Shown: positions 1 through 13,237, counted from the first letter of the stretch. The stretch: 64,000 nucleotides of DNA from Rachycentron canadum (GCA_038496675.1 CM076667.1:16960830-17024829); one strand, 5' to 3'. Notes: generated from the letters alone by a model not told the origin. Numbers and translations are program-made.

Positions 1-590
1 TGCTGTTGCACCAGACTTCAGAGCAGTTTCCTCCCTCAGGTTGTTAGATGACTGAATTCACTCCACCACCAAAATACTTCTATTTTTTGACTTGATTATT
101 TATTCATTCATTTGTATTACTTTTGTTGTTTTATTGTGAGCGTTAAGGTAACGACAATTAAATTCAATCTTGAATTATTCTTCATAACTTCGCATTCTGC
201 AAGATAACCCAGAAAGATCAAAGTTCAATTTTTACTTTAATACTTTTAATAACATTTTCATAGCTGAAGCATTGTTCACAGCGTTAATATTGGTACTTTT
301 GCTGAAGTAAAGGATCTGAATGTCTCCTCTTGTATTCTTTTGTGGTACTTTCTGTAGATCTTTCAAGACCTCTATATACCGGTGTATGTACAGAGTTTCA
401 ATAGCTGCTTCTGTCTGTTTTCAAGGCCACAAGGCCCAGCAGGAGCATGTATAAGACGCCTTTTATTCCCCCTGCCATACAGGCATTAAACATGAAATGA
501 GCGCATCTGTAACATTGACCTCAGGCATTTATATAATATGTCTGCTGCTTCCTGCTACATTGCACTATTGTACGTCATATATGTTGCATG
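1..590. other. Unique AT-rich non-coding sequence
   Basis: No coding, RNA or mobile feature is recognisable here. The stretch is AT-rich and CpG-poor, and all reading frames are broken by stops. It leads directly into the tetranucleotide array. Confidence 0.6.
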
Positions 591-734
591 TGTCTGTCTG
601 TCTGTCTGTCTGTCGATCCATCCATCCATCTATCCATCTATCCATCCATCCATCCATCCATCCATCTATCCATCCATCCATCCATCCATCCATCCATCCA
701 TCCATCCATCCATCCATCCATCCATCCATCCATC
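591..734. repeat. Compound tetranucleotide microsatellite (TGTC)n-(CATC)n
   Basis: About six units of TGTC (591-614) pass into a roughly 120-bp CATC array interrupted by a few TATC variants. Three overlapping open frames across it encode only serine/histidine/isoleucine/proline repeats and are artefacts of the array. The junction of two different tetranucleotides suggests slippage plus point mutation in a common ancestor array. Length is probably polymorphic between individuals. Confidence 0.97.
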
Positions 735-777
735 TTCACCAGAAGCTCCTGTTGTTATCTGACCCAACTGCTCCCTG

Positions 778-880
778 CACACCTGTGGCTCGTTACCTCG
801 TCAGGTCACACCTGTGGCTCGTTACCTCATCAGGTCACACCTGTGGCTCGTTACCTCGTCAGGTCACACCTGTCGCTTAT
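778..880. repeat. 29-bp minisatellite, about 3.5 copies
   Basis: Three units of 29 bp lie head to tail at 778-806, 807-835 and 836-864, followed by a decayed partial copy from 865. Each starts CACACCTGTGGCTCG and ends CAGGT. The second unit differs from its neighbours by one base (CTCATC for CTCGTC), so the duplications are recent. The array sits about 40 bp after the CATC microsatellite. No gene is associated. Confidence 0.95.
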
Positions 881-1264
881 CAGCCCCTGTGTTTGACCAC
901 AAGCCACGCCCCCTATCCCTGTTTCCATGTTGGCGATGTTAAGCATTTCTTTGCGGTGCTTCGTGTTTCTCCTTTTCTTGTTTTGTCAGTTCAGTCTTTT
1001 TTTTTGTTTTTTTTTTTTTCTCACTGCCTCCTGGGTGCTGAGCACAGTGGTGAGTGAAGAGCCTTTAATTCAGCCTCCTCTACCTGGGTGTGTGCATTTA
1101 TGTGCTCTTCTCTGTTGCTAAGTACCTGTACTGTGATACACACTTCAACCACGTTTTCTTTATTTTTCAATTCATCCACACTGAATATAAAACATGCTCA
1201 AATCCATGAGTAAGGGGGGGCTGAGGGGCTGGCTGAAGATTTTTTTTTTTTTTTTTTTTTTTTC
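881..1264. other. Non-coding spacer with T-rich tracts
   Basis: This spacer contains an interrupted T tract around 998-1019 and an uninterrupted run of 24 T at 1240-1263. Nothing else is recognisable. Confidence 0.6.
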
Positions 1265-1450
1265 TTTGAAAGGCTCAAAAGTCAATTATGAGACACAAAA
1301 GAAACTGAAGACCACCACAAAGATGCACAATGGGATCATAAAGAGATTCAAAATCACGACAAAAACTCAAAAGCATCACAGACCCATCTTGTATCTCCTT
1401 CAGTCTGGGGGTCCTATATAGAAACGACAAGGGGCCTTTTACTTCTCTGT
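1265..1450 (-). repeat. Degenerate fish minisatellite-type dispersed repeat
   Basis: The sequence consists of loosely repeated modules of roughly 20-24 bp carrying CACAAAG, CTCAAAA or ATCAC-type words. It is followed by a non-repeated end containing GTCTGGGGGTCCTATAT and GGGGCCTTT. I recognise the pattern as a teleost dispersed repeat in which units such as 'caaagagacacaaaa' are tandemly arrayed next to a unique end. The segment at 20873-21090 looks like a relative in the opposite orientation (CTCTTTGTGGTTG, GGCCCC). The class of the founding element is unknown to me, and strand is assigned only relative to that copy. Confidence 0.5.
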
Positions 1451-4365
1451 CGTTGCTGAAAAGATACCTCCAGTATAGCATGCGGCTGGGCCTGATCTTG
1501 CACATATTGTCAGTGCTCTTTTTATCAGTAAAACTGTTTATATTAGAAATTGTGCTCTGTTTTGCTAAATATGATATTCACAAAGATGTTTTCCAGAAGT
1601 ATCATTTTAAATAATGAAACTAATGACTCCTCAAGCTCAGGATTTCATTCTGACATCTCAGAAGTCAAAACTTTTTTTCTTTAATGGAAATATTTTGAAA
1701 AGTGTCTGGTTCTTTGACAAGCAGGCTCATTTAAAGTAGAGTTGGAGACGAGGGAAATTACATCCTTCTTAGTGCTGGCTGTCAGCCGCCCCGGGGAGGG
1801 GCTGCTCTATACACTGTTGGCGTGTGTGATAACGAGACATTTGAAATGCAGATATTAAGACAACATCAGTCGTGTGTGCAAATGCAATGTGACTGCATGT
1901 TTGTGGACAGATCAGATGTGTACAATGGTAGCAGCCACTGACACTGCCATTTTAACACAGTGGGGGATTTGCTTTGCCAACGCACTAGAATCTGAATGCT
2001 GCTTGGTAAACAGAACCGGTGGGGTTCCATAAAGACCAAATTAAGTTCCTTAATTTGAATGTCCAGTAGTTATAACTAACCCTTTCCTAAAATACAGTAA
2101 TTCTGGTATTAAGTCAGCTTTGAATAAATATAAAAGTATAAAAAGCAGCTTGCACTGTGTTATGTATTAAATCCCAAAGTTATCTCTTTCTTCTTCTCTT
2201 TTAAAGTGAATCAGATGAATTGTGATCATGAAATTATGATCATGATTTTAGCTATCAAAGAATAGCACACATATCAGTGAAACTGAACTAAGAGCATTTA
2301 CTTAAGTGCTGTACTTTAAAGTTATAATATGCAACTTTTCCACATTAAAATGTCAAAAAAATGACTTAACCTATGTTATATATGTTCTTTGAGTTGTGTA
2401 CTTTCACAATGTTTCCAGCATTTTTCCAGAGAAACCAGTTTTTTTGTTTTTTTGGTTTTTTTTTAAAATCATAGTTATGGTCCCACTCATGTAGTCTCCT
2501 GTCAACACCATGTTCCCTGTAGCAGGCGTTGCCATTGTCATTGCCTTCCAGAAGCAACCAAAACATACTTTTTATCCAGTTTTAGGATGCAATTTGTACA
2601 CATTGCTTATTTTCAACTTTAAACTTTTAGTCATTGAGCATTTCAGTCATTGACACCTGGGTCTTAAATTATCAGAGGAAAAAGACCAAGATGTGTTTGG
2701 CATCAGTGAGAGATGCTGATGGCAGTGGTGGTGAAGACAACAACCCACCCAACAAGTCCATGCTACTTCACCGAATGCTATCTTTTGTTATTTGTTACAT
2801 TTAAGTACACACAGTAAGTGCTTGTCCTTTACTTGAGTATTATCTTTTCATGCCACTTTATATTTCTACTAAGTCTTGTAGTTACTAGTTACTTTACAAA
2901 TTAAGATTTTACATATAAAATTTATGAAATACTTATAAAATCTGATGCTGGTCGACAGATGGACCTGAAATGATTAATTCTTTATTTGACTGACAGAAAA
3001 TTAAATGGCAACTGTTTTATTCATCTTTTTAAGTCGTTTTTCATGCGAGAAGTATCATATTTCAAAGTTCCAGCCTCTCAAATGTCAGATTATTTTCTCC
3101 CTGATTATTTCTATTCATTTTAGATTTATTTAAAAGGTTGAGTAGAACATTTCATATGTTTCTATACATTTTCTTTTCAAATTAATCATCAGATTAATTC
3201 ATGATGATGTCAGCTTTTGATACTTAGATACATTTTCCTTATTAAACTACATACTTTTACTTCACTTTTTCAATAGAGTGGAATGCACTTTTTGTTTTGG
3301 TGCTTTGATGCATTACAATTAACAATACACATGGAGAGTAGAACAACAAAGGAACATGAAGCAAAGAATATAAAGATATGTTACTGGACTGGAAAGATGT
3401 GAGTTATTTGTACTTTTACAAAAGTAAAGGATCTGAAATTCTCCTCCACCACTGACAATATTCACAGATGTGGTAAATCTGCCACTGGCTGTTTATTTAC
3501 ATTCCCACTTAGATGAAAGAGAGTGTCCTCCTGTCAATGCACTGACATCTCAGCCCTGCTGTGCTGCACTTATGAATATTTGACCTGCTCCCTTCGGACA
3601 CCCAATATCCTCTCTCAGGAAAACACAGGGTCATATCAGGGAAAACAAAAAAAAAAAAGTTAACTCCAAAACTAAATGTTGTGAGTAAAAAGTGCTTGAA
3701 ATTTGTCACAAGATTTGTCCCATAAGCAAATGTCTCAAGGTGACTCCTACTTCAGAGATAACGTGTAACGTGCTTAGGTTTCATGCTAAGAGTAGGGGAG
3801 GGTGTTATTTGCTCAATTCATTTTAGTGTGAAAACATATTGTACCTGTGGGCACAGGGAAATTAATCCATTTTATATAATCAAATAAAGTTTCCAGAATC
3901 TCTCAGTCCACCTTGAAACTGAGAAGCAAGTCAACTTAACTTTTTCCTGTAATTTTGAGAGAAATGCAAAAAGAGAAAAGCAGTCATGTGCAAGCATCAT
4001 CCATGGTCTGTAAAACAAGAAATGTGCCTCCTGTTTGAAAACTCAAAAAATGGGCATGGTTGCTCATTTGTTGACTATTTTATGCATGTATCGAAGAAAG
4101 CGTGTATCTTTTTGACAGGCAAAATCAATCCAATTAAAAAAAAAAAACTTGAAAGCATACATAAGGGCAAACCAGTGCTTTGCAAAACCAGCTACACTGA
4201 CTTTGCAAATAAAGAACTGCAGGCAGCTTTGCAGTTGCAACCTTGAGTCCAGTTCAACTCTGATACAACAAAGCACAAAAAATAAATAAAAAAAGAAAGC
4301 TGCTTAAATCTCTCCTATAGGAAACACTCGCATTATCTGTCCCTTGAAAGCTTTACCTTCAGGCA
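1451..4365. other. Unique non-coding sequence
   Basis: About 2.9 kb with no supported gene or mobile element. It is AT-rich, with short A or T tracts and scattered stops in all frames. Open frames of 66-86 codons here have no recognisable domain and cross homopolymers. Confidence 0.55.
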
Positions 4366-4445
4366 AGGCTTTATAAATGGACTCTGTCCCCTCCCTTTGC
4401 TTTTGGGATATAAATAGCCCATCAATTTGACATGCTTACCATGTC
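4366..4445 (+). promoter_or_regulatory. Candidate TATA-box promoter
   Basis: A strong TATA element, TATAAATAG, lies at 4409-4417. A second, weaker TTTATAAAT lies about 40 bp upstream, and a pyrimidine-rich CCCCTCCCTTTGC stretch lies between them. Spacing rules for polymerase II would place initiation near 4438-4443. Downstream is a purine-rich, 5'UTR-like stretch (4480-4540) ending in an A tract at 4627. No convincing coding exon follows within 1 kb, so this may be chance in AT-rich DNA or the promoter of a non-coding transcript. Confidence 0.28.
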
Positions 4446-4620
4446 AGTTAGCTGCAGACGTCTTACTTTCTAATGCAGAGAGGAGAGCGACAGGCAGTCA
4501 GAAAAAGAGACATTTAGGAGAGGAGAGGGGGAGTTAATGGTGAAGTTTTCACTGAGACTGCTTCTTGAGTGGGGCTGAATCGGCACCTGCTAACATAAGC
4601 TTGACCCACTCTGACACCGG

Positions 4621-5728
4621 TCTGAAAAAAAAAAAAAAAAAGGTTTAGCCTCTTCATACTTTACTTCTGAAGCGACTGCAGCTTTTTGTGAAGATGTGAA
4701 ATATTCTCCCAGTTTTGACTTTCAGAGATTCTTAAGATCCATGCGCTCATTACTTTCCAAAGAAGACCACATAATGTGACAGACCTAACTCCTGTCTCTG
4801 GATGATGCAAGTGTTTCATTCTCTCTCCCCTGGCTCATATGCCATATTGCGATCTAGCTGGTTGCCCCTGACAACCGCGAGTGCTGTCATGAAAATCACC
4901 CACAGAGATATTGATTTATTCTGTTCAATCAGCCATATCTGTGCCAAAAATAATGGGGAGCTGTGTCTTTATGGGGTTTATAACATTTCTAATTAAGAAG
5001 AGAATCAATATGTTAACAGTCAGATTCATAATTATAACTAATGGGATTTTCATCACACAGGAAAGGGCACCATGGCAGGCAAGTACTGCCCCAATAAAAT
5101 CCACACCTGACAGTCTGCGAGAAGCTTGTAATCAATGTTGAACACTGTAATGAATATATAATTAGCTGGAACTCCATTGATTTAAGACCAATTTCTCCAC
5201 AGCCTCAAGCAGATTAAAACATTTCATTTCATTAAATCTTGTGGCACATTAGTGTAGTTTCGGCATATACAGCAATAGGCGGTCATGATCTTCTTCTTCC
5301 CCTGGAGCAGCTCTTGCAACTTGCTGCGATAGCACTGAGAGAGTGATGTGCAGACAGCTCTCTTTTTAGATAAAACCTTATCAACTTCACCTTTGCAGCT
5401 GCTGGGGATGAGCACTTTAACCCTGCCTAGCAAAGGGGAGGTTTTAATGAATGCTATTTTATGCAGATGACACTTGTTTCAGTTCTTTCCTGACTATCTT
5501 TGACCTTGATGATCCTGAGTGTGTATACACTGCAACATCTGATGACATGTTTCTGATTAATTAAGTGAGGAGTTGGAAAAGGAGTAATATTGCTTTGTTG
5601 CGAGGTTAGAGGACATTTGTCGTCATGGTTACAGCTATAAAGATTGTGGTACACTTGTGGAGAAAACAAATGCAGCTGCTTATTGGTTTAACCTGGAAAA
5701 ACAAACTTTTGGCTCGTGTTCTGTCAAG
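4621..5728. other. Non-coding sequence, no gene recognised
   Basis: Open frames of 64-76 codons occur on both strands but lack domains, good codon patterns or splice context. Nothing here supports a gene. Confidence 0.5.
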
Positions 5729-5754
5729 CATCCATCCATCCATCCATCCATCCA
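5729..5754. repeat. Short (CATC)n microsatellite
   Basis: About six CATC units, interrupted downstream by CACC. It is the same motif as the larger array at 615-734, but the flanks are unrelated. Confidence 0.95.
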
Positions 5755-5860
5755 CCCCAACCTCCTCTTAACAGGGACTTTATTTCTCTATAACAGCATC
5801 ACCTGACTTCCTCTTTTGCTATCACCATTGATATGTTGCTTGTTTTCACATTGTGACACA

Positions 5861-6200
5861 TTAAAGGACCAGTGTGCAAAATGTGGGGGTGGGGGGGGGT
5901 GTTATTGGAATAAATGGAATATACCATTCATCAGTGTATAATTGTCTGAAACTGAGAAGAGTTGTGTTTAGCTTAGAATGAGCACTTCATATGTATACAG
6001 GTAGTGGGTCCTCTTCCATATAGCCCACCATGTTGTGCCACCATATTTCCATAGTGGCCCAGAATGAACAAATCAAATATTATTTCTAGAAAGAGATTTT
6101 TACATTATGTGACAGCCACAGTAGGTTCTTCACATGTATTCAGTTGGTTGCTACCTTCAACTTCATAGATCCCATTAAATCCTACAAATTGGTCCTTTTA
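5861..6200. mobile_element. MITE-like element with terminal inverted repeats
   Basis: The left end reads TTAAAGGACCAGTGTG. The right end, TTGGTCCTTTTA, is its inverted partner (TAAAAGGACCAA on the other strand). The element is about 340 bp, lacks any transposase and carries a G-rich run near its left end (around 5884-5900). I recognise the ends and the internal 'attcagttggttgc' segment as a dispersed repeat common in spiny-rayed fish. It is likely a non-autonomous DNA transposon; the superfamily is uncertain because no clear target duplication is visible. Confidence 0.65.
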
Positions 6201-7080
6201 TGTCCCGAGGCAGCGGTAAGAAATAACACCTCAGATCCAACAATCCTCAATCTTCCAAAAATAGGGCAAAATACGTTTTTCACCATGTAAAACATTATTC
6301 AGGAATACATTAGAGAGTTGCTTTAATGTTGGACTATGGTAGTACTTGGCCCTTTTTGAAACTTTTAATACTTTTGTGATAAAAACAGTAGACTTTTTGT
6401 AATATGCAGAAAAAAGGCATTAAATTATTAAGTTTATTTGAAATATTGACTTCTGAAATGTCTTGCTGTGCTGCTTTTGTGGTCTGATTCTTTGTTGCCA
6501 CTTGTGCCTTCATGAGTATGTGATAAAAAACACTAGGCACATACACACACATTTTTGCTCCATTTACAAAGGGTTATAATGTTCTAGAGGTATAGGGCAG
6601 GCCCCTCAGGCCTCCGACTAAAAGCCCTTGGGGGCCTCATTAAAGCTAAGACTAAGGCCTTCCTTCTGTGTCAGGAGTGGAAATGTCTTATTCTCACCAA
6701 GACTGGGAAAAAGAGAATAAGTGAAAGTCACATAGACAGAGAGAGGAGAGTTACTATGACGAGCCTTTCCATTAATGTCTGATCGTCTTTCAGCTTGTCT
6801 TTACAGGAAAACCAAGGTCAGCAGATTGTCAAGTTCAATGCCGGTCCTTCCCCTAGTGCTGCCTCACATTTTATCTTGCAAGCTTTTACTTTTGGACTGT
6901 CATGGCCGTTACGCAATCAGTTCAGTTTTGATTTCCCAGGGCTAGAAATACTGCTGATAGGAGATGGTGAGATTGGGACACATGTGCTTGGTGATAAGGG
7001 GCTCATCAGTCACACAAAATGAAACGTATCACAAGTCCTGATCTGATATGCATAAAAACAGTGCTGTCGAGATGCTTTGG
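6201..7080. other. Non-coding sequence
   Basis: No gene is recognised. A GC-richer patch at 6600-6660 contains imperfect inverted GGCCCC/GGGGCC words that could fold. It resembles part of the 1265/20873 repeat family but is too short to assign. Confidence 0.45.

Positions 7081-7122
<42 letters not shown>
7081..7122. repeat. (GT)n microsatellite
   Basis: Nearly pure GT dinucleotide repeat of about 42 bp, with one TA interruption near the start and one GG near the end. Confidence 0.97.
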
Positions 7123-10100
7123 ATGGTGATCCCAGGACAGTAAATTAGGTCAAGGAACTGTTCATTAAGAGGAAGTAATTATCTCATCTCTGGTTGATTA
7201 TGGCACATTGTACTTGTTGTTTAGCTGTCATCGGGTTCTTTAGCACCTCATTATCTGTCTTTGATATGTTCAGATACTAAAAACACCCACATAGGGTTGT
7301 CGAAACTCCAGAAGATGATTATTGATAAAAAATACATTTATATTTATCATGTTACTGAGCATATTTTGAGGGATAAAAGCTAAAAATGACTCCAAACTGA
7401 ACAACCACATTTTATTTCAACTCTCTGACATGACTAATTGGAGTGTCTCTTGAAAGAAGTACCAGGCCTTGGTTGTCATGGTTACAATAATAAACATGCA
7501 GACTGTACAGAGAATTACATTAAAATAAGCATTTACTCAACATTAGATCATCTTTGTTGTCATGGTTTACTCTTTATTGCTTTAATAGGGGTCATTTTTT
7601 ACATGACAGTGTGAGTTATTCATGGATTGTATGCGTAACCCAGTCATTTAAAAATGTGAACACTGAATACATCAACCTAACTCGAACGGCAACATCATCT
7701 TTACTTTTCTTCTTCTCTGAACCTCTCTTATTTGGTATGGGGCAGTTCCACTGAAGAAGTTGGGGATGAAATGCAGGGTCACCAAAATCAGCGTTGCATG
7801 ACCGTTTATTTCCCAGCTCTGCAAAGCACACACTTGCCTTCTCCTCCCTTCCTCCTTTCCTCACAAACACATAACAATATATCTTCTTTGATCCGTAGCC
7901 TCAAATCCCCTTTTTTGAGATTTCCCACACATGGCCGTCTGCTCTACCTTTTTTTTAATCTGCAGCCGTGAAACGCCATGCCCTTGTGACAAAGGAAGGA
8001 GAAACCGGTAAAGGCTGGCCATTGATTAGACTACAAACAGTCATCGTCTGTGCTATCTCTGTCGCGTGTTCAATAACAATGGAGCATTTCAAATGTGACC
8101 CCAAGGTCATCAGGGATGGCTCTATGTGAAGTTCAAAGTCTGTCTCATGTTACTTTGATTTGGTGTGAAGTTACAACCTGGGATCTATATGACCCAGATT
8201 GGCTCTCATTCCTAATCTGATCAGTGCTATCTGAAATATTTAAAAGCATGTTCAAAGGGTCTGTCCAGCTTTGTTCTCTGTTTCCTCCACCAAAGGTGTC
8301 CTTTCAGTGGAGGGCATACACACATATGCTAGCCATGCTCTCGATCAAACAATCTACCTACAGCACAGACACTAGGTAACAGGGATAATACTATTAGGAA
8401 GAGTGGCTCACATTTTAAACATTACATTTGCACTGAATGTGGATAGTTTGCTCTATTCTAATACATTTCCAGGTCTAAGATATCTAAATAATCTTATACA
8501 GTTTATGAAATCAGAGGACTCAGACTTACTCAGACAGATAATCACTACCAGCTACTTCCTCCCCATGAATTTTTCATTCTGAAATGCTTTTTGTTGTGTG
8601 ATTCTTGACAGTGACAACATGCACCATAGTTCACAACATTACCTACCTCCTACACTAAGTTCCCATATTGAAGAAACCTTGAAGTTCAAAAGTGGTTATT
8701 GTAAGAATGAAGTCAATTATGTGTGCAGGTATATAGCTTGCACATCAAGGAATTGTATCCTGAATAGTTCACGACTCTTTTCACATTCTGAACTTCCGTC
8801 AGCTCATTGCTGAAAGAATGAAACAAAAAAGTTGACCAAGGGTGTTGTGACTGTGCTTCCTTTCTTTATACCTCCTGTGGTTGACACACTTATGGAAGTT
8901 TATTATGAAGTTTCCTGCTCTTGCTTTTCTTGTCAGTGGAGGATGTTTTCACATTGAAAATATGTAGGCTTCCTTTTATTTGCGTATGATTCACTTCAGC
9001 AGGGAAGGCGCCACCACCCCTTCCCTTCCAAAAAAGAAAAAGTGTCAAGACCATTTTGTCATTTCAGAGGAAAAGCACAAGGTAATTTTGAGATGAAGGG
9101 CATAACATTCACAGTAATCATGTTAACTTGAATATCTCCAAAGGCACATTTGAGGTTAATTACAGTTTAATGAACCCAACTTGTACAAATCATAAGGACC
9201 TTGCCATTGGCTATAATTTCATTTTTGCAGTCACAAACAGCCAAATTATTTATTGTTTCCTTGGTGCTTTCATTCAGCATGTCCTAGAGGTTAGATATGA
9301 AGATTTTTCTCCCTAAACTGCTGTGTTTGCCCGTGTTTTTGGAGTGCTTCTTGTAGAATACATTACTATTAATGGATTCAGCTCCTGGAGGAGCATTTGA
9401 CCTGCAATTTGAAGAGGAAGCATCTTGGAGTCAGGAGAATTTTCAGGTTCTCGTTCTGGACGGCTGATTCCAGGCGCCTCTCTTCAGACGCAAATTGCTT
9501 AGTAAACAGGTTTGACTCACTTGAATGAGAAAATATATTTACTTAAATGATGGATAGAGATATATTTATGTGTTCTTAGACCTAACAGGGCGAAGGTCCC
9601 GCCGCTGAGGCGGTGTTTGGAGTTATTATCTGACTCTGCTCTACAATAATCGGGTTTGCTTGCTCTCAGCTGCTGAGTCGTGCTTCTCAATGTAACACCT
9701 TTTCCCAGACAATCAAATTAAAACTTTCACGATTATTTTAGACCAGTCTATTTATATAAATTAGAGGAAGCTGTAGAATTGAAAGTGTGGCCCAAAACAA
9801 TATAATGTCTGGTTCTGATGATCAAGGTGAGAGAGAATTGATTTCATATTCGTATCTGTGCACCCACATGTTCTCATCCTGCTTTTATCACCTGGCTTCG
9901 TGGGATTTCGCTCTACTCTTTGAAATGGCTGTTTCTAGATATTGAGCAGACATATTTTTTTTTCTCTTTCCAGCCTTTTCTCTCTTCCATCCATCTCTGG
10001 CTGTTTCTATCACTCTCTCTTTGAATGTTTGTCCATTTTTTTCTCTCTCTTCGTGGTCCACAACTCATCGATGACTGGGGGGAAATAAGTGGGAAGCAGG

Positions 10101-12240
10101 CTGATGCGAAAGAGTTCGATAAACTGTTAAGTACCTTGAATGAAAGTCTGTCAGATCTGAAGGCAAAGCTTTGTCTCACCTGGATATCATTCGTCCCTGA
10201 GAGAGAATGCAGGTGAAGGCCAGAGGACTGAGAGGACAGATGTCAGTGAGGTCAGCGAGAGATAAAAGCCGAATTCAATTTGAAATGCCAGATGTGTCCG
10301 TTCGCCCGATCCCTGCTCAACGAAACCACAGCCCATGATCGGCAGTGAAAATACGACAGAACAAAGTGAGGATAGATGTATTAACAGAATCTAAAATTTA
10401 GGTAACATGTTTCAGTAACTCTTTCGTCACTGCCATCCTTTTGCATTATGTTATATTATTGTGAATGCCCCTGCTACATGCCAAATTAGAAGAAACATCC
10501 AAAAATGCTTTGGGTTTTTTTATTATTTTTTTGTTTGTTTTTAGAGAGCCCTTAGGATACCTCAAAATATGGTGAAAAGCCCAATATTTGCTGTGTTGAA
10601 GTTTCACAAGGTGAAAGTGTCCTGTGGGGTTTCATGTTTGGAAAAAGAAAAACACATGCCTCGCCACCACACTCGAATTCATTCATTCACACATATTTTC
10701 TTGATCCATGTTTTCCCTGCGAACCCACCTTCATGGTTGACTTGGCTAATTTGTCGACTAAGCAAACCTGAAATCCAGTGACTGACAATAAGATTCCCTG
10801 AGACGAATCGCCACTGGTATCTATGGGGGAAGAGAGAAACATGTTGGCTGTGAATAAAGAAATGGGAAAATCCAGCTAAGCTGAAACAGCGTCCGTCGCC
10901 CTCTTGTAGGCGAATGTCCACTTTAGGCTTTGTGTTTGACTGGTAGTTGAGCCAGCTGCTCAATGGAATGCAACTGGTAAAAAAAAAAAAAGGTTCTAAT
11001 CTAGCAATGGGAAAAACGCTGTCATGTTGAATTGTGGGAAGATTGATGACGACGTACATGACTGCAGTCAACCATTAACATCATTTTCGCCCAGATATGA
11101 GGCTACAGCAGTTCAATTTCATACTAAAGCAGCCCAGAACTAAATAACTTTTAATAGTTATGACTGTTAAGCCTTTCCAGGCTATACTTGTTTAAAATCA
11201 TGGCAAATTTTAATGGGCTTTAAGATCTACTCAAGGTTATATTACAGTAATTTACAGAGGGGAAATCCATGTTCTAATGAAGAGGAAGAAATGGTGGCTG
11301 AGACTGTGTTAAAATGGGTTTGATCTTCTATCCGCTATATCAAATTCATAGAGACGCTTCTTTTAAAAGAAAGCCCACATAAACAGATCAATCTATAGGA
11401 GCTACAGCTCATCTATTATTCATGGCCTTTCCATAGGTCTCAGACCAAAGGCCAAACCATACATATTTTAGCATCCTCTTCCTTCTCTGTCAGACTCCAC
11501 ACACCTCAGCATGGACAAAGTCGCCCCCCCCACCCCTTCATGAATTGTATGTTATTTTGCACAATAAGACAACACAGACTGCAGCATATTTGCTAATCTT
11601 TTAATGTTTATAGTGCAGTCCTCCATGGTGAGGCTGGTTCATGAAATCTATATATCTGCCCTCAGTGAGGTAAAGAGAGTTTAATGGCCAGTGTTTGTTT
11701 GTAAGGTCACCAATCCCTGGTGCATCTAAGTCACCAGCAGAAACATTAAACTACAGACCTACACTGTCAGTTCAGCATTTCTTCTAATGGGAATGGGAAC
11801 AATTTACAGCACATTGTTCTGGAAATAACAGCCTTAAACTTTAAAGGCATTTCTTCTGTCTTTGTTTACTATCCTAAGCAAAAGACCTGGCTGGGTTTTA
11901 CTCTAGTTTCACAATGATTGTTGATATTTAACTTTGAAGAAAGTCTGCGCTCTGCAGAAAATAGGGCAGGTCACTGTGGACAGTACAGTCATCCAAGTGT
12001 GCAGGGGTTTCAGCTGGAAACACACCTAAAGATTTAAACCCACAAAGATTAGTCAGACCCCACTGAAATACACAGATCATTTCAGTCAGTCAGATGGTCA
12101 AAAAAAAAAGTAATTGTAAATAGAGCAGACAAAAAACAATGATTATGGTTATGTCACCAGACAATTCATCAAATCAAACAACAGAAATTTGTTCACATAA
12201 CTGTCCCAAAATTCCAAAAGTGACCATGTCTATAAAAATG
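7123..12240. other. Unique non-coding sequence
   Basis: About 5 kb with no supported gene. The part from roughly 9400 to 10350 is somewhat richer in GC and CpG than its surroundings and contains short open frames, none with a recognisable product. An A tract lies at 10979-10991. No mobile element was identified. Confidence 0.5.
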
Positions 12241-12615
12241 GACGTATTCACCGGTCTGAAAAGTGAAGCCAATGCTGAAGTGCCTTGAGCTATCATTCTA
12301 TCTGATGACCATCAGGGGGCAACTTGATTTATTACCTCAGTAAACCATATTTTCAAATTTTCGTCAATACAACATGATGTTAAATTAGTTAATGTAGAGG
12401 GAAATAGATGATAAATCAGGGTATGCATTATGGTGTGGCTACTGTGTGATTGACAGACTGTATCGCACATGATGACCTGCCTGAGTACAGAGCAGGTCAG
12501 GTCAGATCAAAACCCCACTAACCACTCTCCTCTGCTTCCCCTTCCTGTCCAAAAATGATTCTTCTGGTTTCAAAAAAACAAGATGGCACTGGTTAAATTA
12601 CAAATGCGGGGCATT
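12241..12615 (+). repeat. Dispersed fish repeat, copy 1
   Basis: This segment aligns by eye, same strand, with 56205-56690. Shared blocks are: CTATCTGATGACCATCAGGGGGC against the related block near 56222; 'cacttgatttattacct'-type text; GGTATGCATTA followed by GTGTGGCTA or GCGTGGCTA; a GTGATTG-CAGACTGTA block; and CAGAGCAGGTCAG. No protein is encoded. I know this family as very abundant in teleost genomes but cannot give its class. The CCATCAGGGGGCA block resembles a CTCF core. Confidence 0.7.
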
Positions 12616-13237
12616 ATGAGTTCTATTTTTTTTTTTGTGCGTTCACAGTTTGAGGCTATTTCTCCCACACACACACAGACGTTTTTACTCTCAGTTTTAA
12701 AAATCAAAAGGTGTTTTCAGACAAAACAAAGAGTGAATTTTAGAGCTGACCTGACTCCATGCAGAGTTAATGGAAAGACACAAATGACTGCAAATAGAAA
12801 TGAACTCACCCGAGGCCAGGCGAGTTAAAAATGTTTGCAGTTGAGTGAAAACTTTGCCCTTTTCCTCTGTATATTAATGAATCTACTTTACTAATCTAGT
12901 TTCATTAGTTCACAGAGGCTAGAAGGAAATGACAGAAAGCGCAACAGATTAGTCCAAGGCTTAGAATAACCGAACACACAGTGCCACATATTGCACACAT
13001 TAGTGCATATTTTCTGGCTACCTAACCAATAATGTCTGTGCTACCAGTGTAATGCTGTTTGGGGGTGAATAACAGAGAGAACAAATTGTCCAGTGAGTTT
13101 CGAAAGTAATGTGAGGTGAAAATGTATGATGCTGAAAGTGACTTAATCTAAAAGAAGGCAAATAGAATCATATTAACACATTGTGATTTTGTCATTTCAT
13201 ATCGTTTTCACATTTAACACTTTTTAAATGTGTTCGG
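12616..13237. other. Non-coding sequence
   Basis: Nothing recognisable apart from a short CA run (12667-12678). Confidence 0.5.

Noticed and set aside
497..1057. 186-codon open frame and two overlapping ones
   Set aside because: They run through the CATC array and minisatellite and encode only repeat-derived residues.
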